This document shows positions 54,429 through 64,000 of a stretch of DNA of 64,000 bases, in pieces (positions within the stretch are counted from its first letter, which is position 1; the number at the start of each line of letters is the position of its first letter). Below the pieces are notes generated by a model. The model was not told the origin of the DNA. It searched no databases and worked only from the letters and a program-made list of their open reading frames with translations. This DNA comes from Protopterus annectens. Its lineage: Eukaryota; Chordata; Ceratodontiformes; Protopteridae. The position numbers were made by a program, and so were the translations under genes. Where the stretch lies: assembly GCF_019279795.1 (NCBI RefSeq), contig NC_056726.1:1015584001-1015648000 (forward strand), read 5' to 3'.

Positions 54429-55375
54429 GAAAATAGATTAACATTAAAACTTCTCTGCCCTTTAAACTCACATGCATTGAAACAGCACTGAAAACCACTT
54501 TCACAGAAAATACATTTTGCCAATGGCAAATATTAACTCTGGGCTGTCTTCAAAATCATAGGCCCCTCGAACATAACAAACATGCTCTTTGATACACCTT
54601 CCTGACTATTACATTATATTCCTTGTACAATGCAGTACAGTTGTTAGAGGGCATTTTAAATTTATTGCTTTGAACATTTTTCCAGTAAACAATGAAACAA
54701 AAGCATCCACCAATGACAAAATTGCCCAATTCAGAACATTTCCATCATAAAGTCTACTCACGTCCACCAGTATCAGTAAAAATACACAATCTCTGAAGTA
54801 GTAAAATCCACATTGAAGAAATTTGTAACTAATAAAGAGGTTGCTGCTAGCAAACACTTTATATGTCATTGTTTAATCTACAAATAAAGTGCCTGTTACC
54901 CTTGAAGAATAACTTGCCTTTGTTGCATGCAATAAAAAATGAAAAGCTAGTAATAACGCAATAGGGAATGGATAGCAAACTGTTAACAGTTCCATAGTTA
55001 CTAGGTATCTTTGCCAAAAGACTGCAGCATCCACCCCTTTACAACACACTACAGCATCAGCAATGCATTTACCTACTGTGAGAGTAGAACCCACAGCCTT
55101 CAGCATCTAAAGTAAGTACACTATCTGTTGTGCTATTAACAATGCAAGCAGACTAAACATAAGCAGCACTAAACTTTTGCTCCCCTGCAGCTCTCAGCTC
55201 CTTGTAAAATCTACTCGACACTCAGCTGTATCTCTGAACTTTGCAGCACAAGAAATCTGGAAAAAGCCAAAATTTATTGGGGAGGGACAAAAGGCCAAAA
55301 CCAGGGACATTTTAAACATTGCTTGTATAATGTTTGAAAGTTGCTAGAATAAAATGCTGCGTTACCACCATACAT
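54429..55375. other. Non-duplicated spacer (X), left part: no gene; tRNA-like piece 55060-55135 (minus)
   Basis: On the minus strand 55060-55135 reads TAGCACAACAGATAGTGTAC and GTGGGTTCTACTCTC, the A/B-box order of a tRNA-derived SINE head. At 55255-55345 there are phrases (GGGACAAAAGGCC, GGGACATTTT) also seen in the hAT MITE at 57276. Nothing coding. Confidence 0.4.
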
Positions 55376-55452
55376 TTCACTGCCATGTCTTGAACCCAGG
55401 GGACTCCGTGAAAAACAGAGCAACATACCACTATGCCAAATCAGCTGTTTTG
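55376..55452 (-). mobile_element. tRNA-derived SINE head
   Basis: Minus strand: GATTTGGCATAGTGGTATGT (A-box-like) and CCCTGGGTTCAAGACATGG (B-box GGGTTCAAGA). Similar layout to SINE B at 4318, but body not recognised. Confidence 0.5.
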
Positions 55453-55490
55453 TGAAAGAGGAAGACAAAAACTTAAATAGCTACCATTTA

Positions 55491-55870
55491 GTGAATTCAG
55501 TTCTCACCATAGCACAGCTGTCAACCTCTTGGCACAAAATACCTGAACAAAGCCAATAACGGGTGACTACAACCACCAAACATTCAGTGAATTCAGTTCT
55601 CACCATAGCTCTCAACCTCTTAGCAAATAACACCCAGACAAAGCCAGTAATGGGAGAACATAGCCCCCAAACATATTCAATGAAATCAGTTCTTACCATA
55701 GCTCTCAACATTAGCAAAAAAACTGGATGAAGCCAATAAATACCTGAACAAAGCCAATACTGGGTGAATACAGCCCCCAAACATTCAGTGAATTCAGTTC
55801 TTACCATAACTCTCAACCCTAGCACAAAACCTGGATGAAGCCAATAATGGGGGGGGGGATACAGTCCCAA
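55491..55870. repeat. Four diverged tandem units of ~93-109 bp
   Basis: GTGAATTCAGTTCTCACCAT or variants begin at 55491, 55587, 55680 and 55789. Units share CATAGCTCTCAACCT, AAAGCCAATA and CCCCCAAACAT. Divergence is moderate. Confidence 0.85.
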
Positions 55871-55984
55871 ACACAGGGATACATTTCAAATATCCATCTT
55901 GTACACTTAGAAATTGCTAGAATAAAAGCTTTTGTTACCATGCACTTTCTGAAGAATATGAAGTCTGATATTGAAATGTGTCCA

Positions 55985-56140
55985 TTTTTAACATTTGTTA
56001 ACCAGGAAAGTCTGACTTTGAAAAAAGCTAATTTTAGCAGAGGCCCAGGAGAAACACTCCAGACAGCCAAGAATAAAACTAGAGAACATGTAGCTGTCAG
56101 GCAACAAGGACACAAATGCAGAAACCACAGATTTTATGAG
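55985..56140 (-). mobile_element. Short SINE sharing the LINE B / SINE C tail
   Basis: Minus strand: TTGTTGCCTGACAGCTACAT and AGTTTTATTCTTGGCTG (decayed head as in the copy at 30235), then GTGTTTCTCCTGGGCCTCTG, GCTAAAATTAGC and GACTTTCCTGGTTAACAAAT. The middle body of SINE C is missing. Confidence 0.6.
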
Positions 56141-56183
56141 GAACAGAAAAAGTATGAGGGAAAATCCTGCAACATTTTTACAA

Positions 56184-56265
56184 ATGGTGGTGGGTAGGGA
56201 ATTCAGGCTCTTGCCACTTGGGCCCAAGGTACAGGGTTCAAGCCTTATTCTCTACCCACCACCAT
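56184..56265 (+). repeat. 82-bp tRNA-like foldback with a perfect 14-bp stem
   Basis: ATGGTGGTGGGTAG (56184-56197) pairs perfectly with CTACCCACCACCAT (56252-56265). Between them lie GGCTCTTGCC and ACAGGGTTCAAGCCTT, the latter like a tRNA T-arm/B box. Length and layout resemble a tRNA or SINE head with an unusually long acceptor stem. No tail is seen; the (CA)n at 56284 follows. Confidence 0.5.
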
Positions 56266-56279
56266 GTACACCTGGGGCA

Positions 56280-56283
<4 letters not shown>

Positions 56284-56313
<30 letters not shown>
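56284..56313. repeat. (CA)n microsatellite
   Basis: About 30 bases of pure CA. Confidence 0.95.
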
Positions 56314-56318
<5 letters not shown>

Positions 56319-57267
56319 CCATGTGAAATTATAGCTGCAAATGTGGTAATACATACAATATTTGACTCTGGCGGCCATGATGTCCTTTCCATTCTTACAC
56401 ATCCATGTACAGAACTTCCTCAAATGAAATGGAATCTTTTAATGTGCAACATTTACATAGAATACTGCATATTTTTAATTCAACACATCAAAGCTGTATT
56501 AGTGAACATGAATTTAATACACAGCTAGCATTTTATGTGACTTCTGTCCTTAAGAATACTAAAGAGTTGAAACACTTTCTGAAACAGACCAAGCAGGAAT
56601 GAGAAGAAACCACTAAATGCAGCTCTATTTCTAAGAGTGCTATCAGATATATACATATTTCTCACCTGTTTTCTGATGCTTTACTGAACGCTATACTGAC
56701 TAAATAGTATTGACACATTATGCCCACATCTAATAAAAAGAGCTCTTGGGAACAGTAACCTTTCTCCATTTATACAGATATTTTCCAGTAGTTCAGGATC
56801 TTGTACAAACATTGAAAATAAAACTAATTGCTTGTAGAAACATCTACCAGCATGGCAGCAAATGAAATTTGTAAGAGATGAGTTTTACTTGAGTGGATAT
56901 TGGAACTGACAGCTACAAGGAAGATGTAAGCATGAAGTTGTCTTGCACAGCTATTAGCCATAATATAGTTTATTCCATACCTTTGCCTCCAATTATAGTC
57001 AGAAATTTGGTTTCTTTCCTAGATCTTAACAACAGAATGTGATGTCACATTAAGATGTTTGTCTCCTACTGTACTTTTCATCTAAAACTCTGTGTCCATT
57101 TAGTTCAGTAACCCTGAATAGCATAAAGCAGTTATTGGAAAAATAAATGATTTTTGTACTGTGATGCTAAGCATATCCAAAGCTATCAGTAACAAGTAAC
57201 AATTTTTCCTTCATTAAGCATCAAAGACAGCAAACACAATTTCTGCTCACCTTTTTATATAAACCAA
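56314..57267. other. Unassigned stretch
   Basis: No gene or repeat recognised in this AT-rich DNA. Confidence 0.4.
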
Positions 57268-57275
57268 TAGTACAC

Positions 57276-57624
57276 TAGGGTTACCACCTGTCCCACTTTG
57301 TGAGGGACAGTCCCTCTTTGGCCAGTTGTGCCCTGCAAAAAAAAATGTAAAAATGGCAAATGTCCTGAGATTTTAGAACAAAACTATTTCCTATATTTTT
57401 TGTAATGGTTGCATAAAACAGTTATTCTGAATCTGAAACACCTAAATGTTATAAGAAACAGAATAAGCAACTAAAATGCTACAAGAATAATTTTTACTTG
57501 GGCAAAAAAGTGAAGTTGTGCACTTTGTACTGGCCGTGGGTATGTTTCGGCCTGCAAAATCTGATGTGTGTACCACAAATGTCCCACTTTGGACATTTGA
57601 AAAGGTGGCAAGTTGGCAACCCTA
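57276..57624. mobile_element. hAT-type MITE, 349 bp, with 8-bp target duplications
   Basis: It starts TAGGGTTACCACCTG and ends AAGTTGGCAACCCTA, i.e. imperfect terminal inverted repeats. TAGTACAC flanks it on both sides (57268-57275 and 57625-57632). Eight-base duplications and TAGGGTTGCCA-like ends are hAT traits. It has no transposase. Confidence 0.85.
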
Positions 57625-57632
57625 TAGTACAC

Positions 57633-57637
57633 TGCGT

Positions 57638-57676
<39 letters not shown>
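57633..57676. repeat. (CA)n microsatellite
   Basis: About 40 bases of CA directly beside the MITE's right target duplication. Confidence 0.95.
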
Positions 57677-57677
<1 letters not shown>

Positions 57678-58000
57678 CTCTACCTGAAGTGTCCCATCTT
57701 CTGTCTGTTTACTCCCGCGAGTCCCGCTTGCTATTCCGTTTCAGGTCCCAGCCATCTTCCATTCCCGCTCGAATCATCCCGCTTGCAAAGCCATCCTTGT
57801 AAACTCCCGCTCACAAACTTCTACATATTCGCGAGAGTGATGATGTCACGCCCGCGACTGGACTGTTAACACACACGGACTTCTTTCTTCTTAAAGAAGA
57901 ACGCACGTACATAAAAAAACACTTTTTTTTTAAATTATCTAGTCAGCCGATTCCAGGGGGGTGCAAGTGCACCCCCTTGCACCTGCCTGCGGGCGCCCTT
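57677..58000. promoter_or_regulatory. CpG-rich segment, possible promoter remnant
   Basis: Several CCCGC / CGCG motifs (CTCCCGCGAGTCCCGCTTGC, TTCGCGAGAG) and a CRE-like TGATGTCACG at ~57840 sit in otherwise CpG-poor DNA. A TTCTTCTTAAAGAAGAA palindrome lies at ~57882. It ends at the left edge of the duplicated block. No exon is recognised, so promoter function is only a suggestion. Confidence 0.3.
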
Positions 58001-61000
58001 GCTTGCAAGGGCAGTAAGCCTAGTACTAACCTATAAAAATGTTACACACATTAAGTTTGGGAGAGCAACATCTTGAGTGATGTGACCATTTTTAAATGCC
58101 AAGTAAATGTGGGGGGTAGCAGTAAGCATCTGTGAGTACAAATGGAATTCACTGGATACACCCTTGATTTCTAACAGTATTCTCTCTGTGTTCTATTAAG
58201 ATTTACACTGCTTTTTGTATTTCCTATCCCAACAAGACCTACTGGACATAACTTTCAGAGGAAACTCACAAGCACTATCCAACAAGTGATTGTAAAGTAA
58301 TTTCTGCAGGCAAAGGAATAGGTTCATAGGTTCATAGGTTCATACTAGGCTATCTGCCCGAGGGCATTTACAAGCCTAGCCCATCGTTTTGTGGCTTACG
58401 CCACCCCTTTAGTATGGGGAACTATACCCATTATTTTGCTGTGCCTCTGTCGAGCAGTGACACTGAGGTAATCCCTGGGGTATATCTGCGATCTCCCATC
58501 CATTGGTCAAGATTTCTCTTGAACAAGGCCAGCGAGGCGCTCTGCCTCACATATACCGGGATTTTGTTCCACAGCATAGGGAGTCTCTGGGTGATGAATC
58601 TATCCCTCCAGCATGTCCTATTAATAGCCGTGTCGAGGTTTAAGTCTCCGCCCTTGTGGTTCTGATGGATCTAGATTTTTGAGGTGAAGCATATTCATCA
58701 AATCTGGGTTTGACATGGCCTTGTATGTTAGGCAAAGGTCACCTCTGAGCAAGCGGTAAGCGACTGAATAGAGCTGGAGTTCTTTCAGTCGGGCAGCATA
58801 GGACAGATTTTTGAGACCCTTTATCCTTTTGGTGAGGAACTTTTGTGGCCTCTCCAGCTGCTGCAAGTGCGGGTCAGATACATTCCGAATGGGGCATTGT
58901 ACTCAATCATTGTTCTGATGAGTGATGAGTAAAGGGAGACTATGACCTCCTTGATCTAGATGAGAATCCCTTCATGATAAGGTGGGCAATGTAGAAGGTC
59001 TTCCTAACTACTTTAGCTACATGGGTGTCGAATGACAGACTACTATCAACCTGGGTCCCCAGGTCCCTGATAACTTCTTCTGTGCTCAATGGATTGCCAC
59101 CTATTTGGTAGCTAGGGGTAACCTTGTTTTTCCCGAAGGGTATGACTATGCATTTTTTGGCATTTAACTTTAGGCCATGGCTCTGGCACCAGTTATCCAT
59201 TTCTGTGAGACCCTTCTGAAGGATATCTGTGTCAGATGTGTTTTCTACTATGGCGCCCAGTTTGCAGTCATCTGCAAACTTTGTCAGCCATAACCCTCAT
59301 GTGTTTGCTTGTACCTTGGAAAAGTAGATGCCAAACAAGAGTGGGCCCAGGACTGAGCCCTGTGGGACACCACTTTTGACAGGCTTTGAGTCTGACATGG
59401 CGCCAGCAACTCTGACCCTGTGGGTTCTGTCACTCAGCCAGTTTGCAACCCATCTTGTGATGTATGGGTTAACATTTAAGCTGATGAGTTTTTCAATGAT
59501 ACCCGAGTGGGGTATTGTATCGAAGGCCTTCGCCAGATCGAGGTAGGCTGTATGGACTGCCTTTCCTCATCAATGGCTTTGGTGACTGTTTCGAAAAAGT
59601 CAACCAAGTTTAAAAGGCATGATCTGCCTTTGACAAAGCCAAACTGGGTTGGATCCAAAGTCTGCAAATTCCCTATGTCTTTGTTTATGAGGTCCATTAT
59701 GATCCTCTCCATGGCTTTGCAGATAAGGCTTGTCAAGCTAATGGGCCGGTAATTTCCAGGGTCGGTGGAGGCACCGCCTTTGTGAAGTGGGACCACAGTT
59801 GCAGTGCGCCACTCCCTGGGTACGTATCTAGAGGTAAGACTATGATTAAACAGCTGTCCTAGCTGTGGGTTTAATTCCTCGTTGAGTTCGTGGAGCACAC
59901 AGCCGGGGACACCATCAGGTCCCATGGATGCTGTGTTTTTTGCTTTGGAGAGAGCAGTTCTCACTTGGGCGTTAGAGATGTTTGGGGGGCTTCAATCGTT
60001 TGGTATAGATATCTCTCCTTTTGGGGGGTAGTTTGCACTGAACCTGTCAGCCAGTATGTTGGCAATGTCTGTAGGATCAGTAATCTTCACATCATTTTGA
60101 ACTAGTTCTGAGCATATCTGGGAGTTTCCTCCCAGGTTTCTAACATAGCTAAAGAAGGCCTTATGATTGTCTTTTGAGTCTTTAGCTATTTTTCTCTCAA
60201 AATTTGCTTTGGATGATTTTATGAGAGCTCTTAGTTTTTTACTTATAGTGATCAAGGGTGTCTTACCTTTTAAGAATTTTGCTCTATCTTGTAGTAGCTT
60301 CCTCCTTTTGTTGTAGAGTTTGTTTATGGCTGGGGTCCATCAGACTGGACGCTTGCCTTTGGTACAAAGAGTCTTTGTTTTGCTTGGGATTGCCTGATCC
60401 ATGCAGCCCTGCAGGTGCTGGTAGAAGGCATTTGTAAGTGATTCAGCGGCTTGAGTACTGTTTTCCGCTGGCTCGGGGGCCTTAAAGGAGACCACACTAG
60501 TCTTTAGAAGTGTGAAGTCGGCTTTCGAGTAGTTCTTTACTGTGGTCTTTTTTATTTCAGGTGGGGGTGGGATGAGGACCTCTAGCGAGATTAGTTTGTG
60601 ATCTGATCTCACCAGTGAGGGGTATACTTCCGGTGTTGAACATTGTGCTCCCATGTTCGTGATGATGAGATCAAGTATGTTTTCTCCTCTTGTGGGGATG
60701 GTGACTAGTTGTTCCATGGCATTTGAGTTTATGAATTCCAGGAACTTTTGGGCTAGGGTGTTTGGGCTTGAGTAGTGTTCCCAGTCTATATTAGGGTAAT
60801 TGAAGTCACCTAGTATGATGGTGTTTGGTGATACATTTATCCCCTCTAGTGTTTTCAGGAAGGCCATGTGAGGTTCCTGAGTTTGTGAGGGTGGCCTGTA
60901 ACATGCTACAATTTGCAGCGCAGTCTTGCCTATGGTTAATTGCACCTGGATGGTCTCCGATGCATCGTGCATTGCCACCAGTCTTGAGGTGTGGGTGTCC

Positions 61001-62160
61001 TTGATGAATATGGATACCCCCCCTCCTTTTTTGGTATTGTCCGGATTTTGGGGCCGGAACGCATGATATGAGCTAAAACCTGATAGTGATGGGGTGCCCT
61101 CAGGAGCCTTGAACCAGGTTTCTGTCACAGCACAGACATCAATGTTCTCCATACTGAGAAGGGCCTCGAGTGTGTGCATTTTGAGATTTAGACTTCTGGC
61201 ATTGAGCAGCATTACCCTTAGTTTTTTTCCTTTTTTGTGTTCTAGGGTGGTAGGTTTAGAATTTGAGCCTTGCCTAAAAAAGGCACTATGGGGGTGGCAA
61301 GAGCCTTTGCCAATATCCGGAATCCCAGGGGTGACAGGTGCAAGCCGTCCCTTGCGAAGCAGCGTGGCTTGTCCAGCATGTCATCCCAGGCAGACAGACA
61401 TTGGATCCCCTTTGAATGACACCAGAGTTTAAGCCAACTGTTAAAGCTGATCATCTTATCTCTGTATTGTGGCATCATTCTTGGTGAAGGTAGGATACTG
61501 CTCAAGGTCAGGGTCATACCTGCCTGGGCTACATAATCAGAGAGCTCCTCAATGTCTCTTTTCATGTAGTCCAAGGAGGTACGTCTCAGGTCATTTACAC
61601 CAGCGTGGACAATGACTGAGTCATATTTCTACCTGCTGTTGAGAGACCCGAGTGCTTGCGTTATGTGGCGGATTCTAGCGCCCGACAGGCGGCTTACTGT
61701 GACCTTCTCCTTACTCATTCTGGTGAGCGGGACGTCAGTGTGTCTGACTATGGAGTCACCAATGACTAGTGTGTCTGGCATTGTGTTTGGCCTTAAGGGC
61801 TGTGACTGTTTGACACTCTGACTGTGAGGTCTATGTGTTGCAGGTGTTGTGTTCTGAGGTGGTGGTTGTTTGGGTGTCTGCTTTGGTGGCCTCTGCTGTT
61901 TTGGTAGATTTTTGATCAGAGCCTCCGAGTATGTCTTTGTGTGTTTATGTGTATGATTTGAGGTTGTGATGGTACTATGTGAGACTGGGTCTATAGTGTG
62001 TGTGGTAACCTTCTCCTCCTGACTGGTCTTGCCAGTCCTATGTTGAGAGAGCTCAGCCTCCAGTTTGGCCATATAGTTGCATCTCTCGCATGTATTTATG
62101 TTTTGTGGGAGGAGGAGAGGGTTGTCTGTGTACATGAGGCAATTGTAACATTGCCTCAAT
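58001..62160. repeat. Duplicated block, copy 2 (B2)
   Basis: Direct repeat of 50287-54428. Its left edge falls within the SINE A tail (no SINE head here), while on the right the LINE continues without a break into the rest of ORF1 and its 5' UTR. Confidence 0.93.
58431..61212 (-). CDS. LINE ORF2 in B2: APE endonuclease plus reverse transcriptase (broken)
   Basis: The endonuclease half is open for 290 codons: LNARSLNLKMHTLEALL, AVTETWFKAPEG (Glu), NTKKGGGVSIFIKDTHTS, VACYRPPSQTQEP, ILGDFNYPNIDW (Asp and Asn), RSDHKLISLEV (Asp-His). A TGA replaces the first Trp of the PVWWTPA linker (~60338). RT: KNTASMGPDGVPGCVLHEL, RPISLTSLICKAMERII, AYLDLAKAFDTIPHSG-type motif A (frameshifted near 59565), SGVPQGSVLGPLLFGIYF, KFADDCKLGAIV (intact). 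C-terminus as in B1. Further frameshifts near 58660, 58870, 58955 and 59990. Confidence 0.88.
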
Positions 62161-62216
62161 ATTCCCAGGTTCACCAGCTGAGCAGGAGAGGACACTAGCA
62201 ACTGATCCCTCGACAT
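61242..62216 (-). CDS. LINE ORF1 in B2: zinc finger plus SGNH esterase
   Basis: The first ATG gives MSRDQLLVSSPAQLVNLG, then the finger CYNC...CERCNYMAKLEAELS, a Thr/His/Pro-rich linker, and the esterase: VIGDSIVRHTDVPL, SGARIRHITQALGSLN, SLDYMKRDIEELSDYVAQAG, CFARDGLHLSPLGFRILAKA (block V Asp-His). One stop interrupts it near 61628 (NSR*KYDS, where B1 has Tyr). The VIVHAGVND block follows it. Otherwise full length for the family, ~325 codons. Confidence 0.85.
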
Positions 62217-62850
62217 GCTAGAAGGAATAGACAAAAAAACTTTAAAAGAGATTCCGGGGGACTTGGGTGACCGAGAAATGGGGGTTTACCTTTTTGGGGT
62301 ACTATCTATGGCAAGAGTGCCGTATCAAGGTAATAAGTACTGTAGGAGCAAGTGCTAGGTTTAATAGATAGAGAATAGTCTACTTGGAGTCAAGTAGAGA
62401 TGATCTTTTTAGTTATAGGATACGCTGATTAGATCAGTAGTATAGTTTGAGGAAGGTAGTTTTAAGGGAAAATTTGAAGAGTGGACTTTAGGTAGCCCGA
62501 ATAGTTTAAACCTGCTTAACCACAGTGGCAACTCCGGCTAAATCGCGCTAAATCACGCTAAAGCGCGCTTTATAGCAGGGGGCTGGAAAAGACAGGAAAT
62601 GACCCAAAATGGCCAATAGACTACAAGTTACTGCCTTAAACCACTCCTCTAAGGACAAACAGGCAGCTCAGTACTCCCCACTCTCACTGGTGAGTAAAGA
62701 AACTTCCCCCTGACCAAACAAGGAAAATGGAGAAACACAGGAACCAAGACAAAGCCCAGGGATCAGCAAAATCTGATAGGAATAGGAATCAAACCCTCAG
62801 TACTGCAGGATATAACCCCTTAGCAGTTTAAAGCCTTAATTATGTATGTT

Positions 62851-63663
62851 AATCCTGTCTGAGACAAGTCACTCCAGTTGTCCGTTCCCAGGCTCCGAAG
62901 GCTCTACACAGGTAAAAAAAAATAAATAAAAACAAAAAAATAAAAACTCAGTAAACATAAGATGATAAATATGTGGAAGAAAGTTTACTTTTTTTCAAGC
63001 AAGTTATTTATTATGCAATTATGCAGACACAGAAAACAAACAAAAACCCAGGCAGGTGTAAGCAAATCAGAGGAACTGAAATACATTTGCTAATACTAGG
63101 ATATCCATAGGAGCACACTGGTACTCAGAGCATCAAACACAGATTAAAAAGCAAACTGAATGCAGAAAATGTGACATGAATGCTAGTTTAACACCAAGAT
63201 AAATGTGATATTTATAAACAAGAATATACTCTTTTTAAACATGAGTTTACTTTCATTTGCTCTGGGAAAACAGAAAAAATATTCAGTTTGACAGCATTCT
63301 TATACAGCTCTGTCACTGGTCATTAAATTCTGTTTTTCTGTATGAACATATAACAAAAAATTTTGGCAACAGCTTCTCCTGACCCAGGAAGCATATGTTG
63401 TTAAGTATGCAGCAATGTGTCAGTATTTCTAAAAATAAAAGCATAACAATAACAAAACAGCAAGTTTCTGTCTCTTTAATGCATGGATAGTCAAACTGCA
63501 TGTCTCTTATACAATGGTGTATATGAAGCAGTCATTGCAGATTAGTAAATGGGAGAGAAAGGCTAGGTCATTTAGTCACTTACTGTAGCTAACAAGTAAT
63601 AACCCAATGGAATTTCAGTTTCATCTCACTGTCGCTTTACTGTATACACCTTTCTCTTGCTCA

Positions 63664-63708
<45 letters not shown>

Positions 63709-64000
63709 GTTCTCTTCTAACCTGTCATGAATTCCTACTGTCAGCACTTCAGCAATGTAGGCACAACCAGGTGAGAAAAGCTGAAACCTGACACCATTTC
63801 TGTGAAGTACTTTGTGTGTGGCTTGCTTTACTCTGAAGTCTAAGGAAAGCAGCATCCTCAGGAGATGAAGAAGGAAGAGTCCTTGGTAATTAAAGCACAC
63901 AGTAAGATTTGAAGCCTACGAAACACACAGACTGCGGTTAGCCATCCATTTGCCAGCTGTTATTCTGCACTTCTCTTAGTTACTCGTGAAAAATTGCATC
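62851..64000. other. Unassigned AT-rich stretch with (TC)n at 63669-63706
   Basis: No gene recognised. A-rich run at 62912-62945; a ~38-base TC microsatellite at 63669-63706. A minus-strand frame through the microsatellite (63661-63900) is not supported by splice sites or a family match. Confidence 0.45.

Larger units (their letters stand above)
58319..62850 (-). mobile_element. CR1-like LINE spanning B2, near full length
   Basis: On the minus strand: a 5' region (62850-62217) with one monomer related to those at 16358-17470 (GAGTGGGGAG, GAGGAGTGG, AGTCTATTGGCCATTTTGGG), ORF1 (62216-61242), ORF2 (61212-58431), a 3' UTR and the triple CCTATGAA tail at 58319-58345. The 5' boundary is uncertain to ~50 bp. 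This is the youngest-looking LINE family here, yet it carries a stop in each ORF. Confidence 0.88.

Noticed and set aside
55491-55870. 129-codon minus-strand frame
   Set aside because: It is a read-through of the ~100-bp tandem repeat.
63661-63900. 79-codon minus-strand frame
   Set aside because: Part of it is a TC microsatellite and no family or splice support was seen.

Overview
This is eukaryotic DNA, almost certainly from a vertebrate with a large, repeat-rich genome. The repeat mix is young CR1-type LINEs, a second LINE family with a (TAAA)n tail, L1/Tx1 remnants, Penelope-like elements (PLEs) with GIY-YIG endonucleases, hAT and Harbinger DNA transposons, and tRNA-derived SINEs of the fish HE1/V type. 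A lungfish, coelacanth, cartilaginous fish or salamander would all fit; I cannot choose from sequence alone. Nothing looks bacterial. Nearly every base I can assign belongs to a transposable element. The best host-gene evidence is a pair of phase-compatible plus-strand exons ending in a stop at 26642-26857 and 27456-27542.

Layout: 1-2305 holds 3' pieces of CR1-like LINEs. 2931-4450 is a 520-bp unit repeated three times, containing a tRNA-like SINE. 4546-8310 holds a GC-rich segment, a spliced Myb/SANT gene of Harbinger type (6627-7085, minus), another SINE and a 38-bp perfect palindrome. 8546-11003 is an L2/Rex1-like fragment facing a CR1 copy. 14035-24722 is a head-to-tail run of three CR1 copies, each starting at the 3' tail of the previous one; the middle copy (16091-21535) is close to full length with tandem 5' monomers. 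24890-26410 is LINE family B. 26642-27542 carries the host exons. 30640-36795 is a nest: an old CR1 copy interrupted by L1/Tx1 fragments, interrupted in turn by a young PLE foldback (32713-35133) with a 16-bp target duplication. 38873-49100 is an old Ty3/Gypsy fossil cut by SINEs, a 13 x 44-bp minisatellite and a second PLE (41431-47876), also with a 16-bp target duplication. 50287-62160 holds a 4.14-kb block present twice in direct orientation, 3.57 kb apart, which splits a SINE at one side and a LINE at the other. The rest is low-complexity or unassigned.

How the parts work together: the CR1-like LINE codes for ORF1 (zinc finger plus SGNH esterase) and ORF2 (APE endonuclease plus reverse transcriptase), and ends in an ATGAACCT-type tail. 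A short SINE carries the same tail and is probably mobilised by it. A second SINE shares its tail with LINE family B. Both PLEs carry GIY-YIG endonuclease coding sequence and hammerhead-ribozyme-like motifs in their pseudo-LTRs. All LINE and PLE coding regions I read are damaged, though some single-base differences in homopolymers may be assembly errors.
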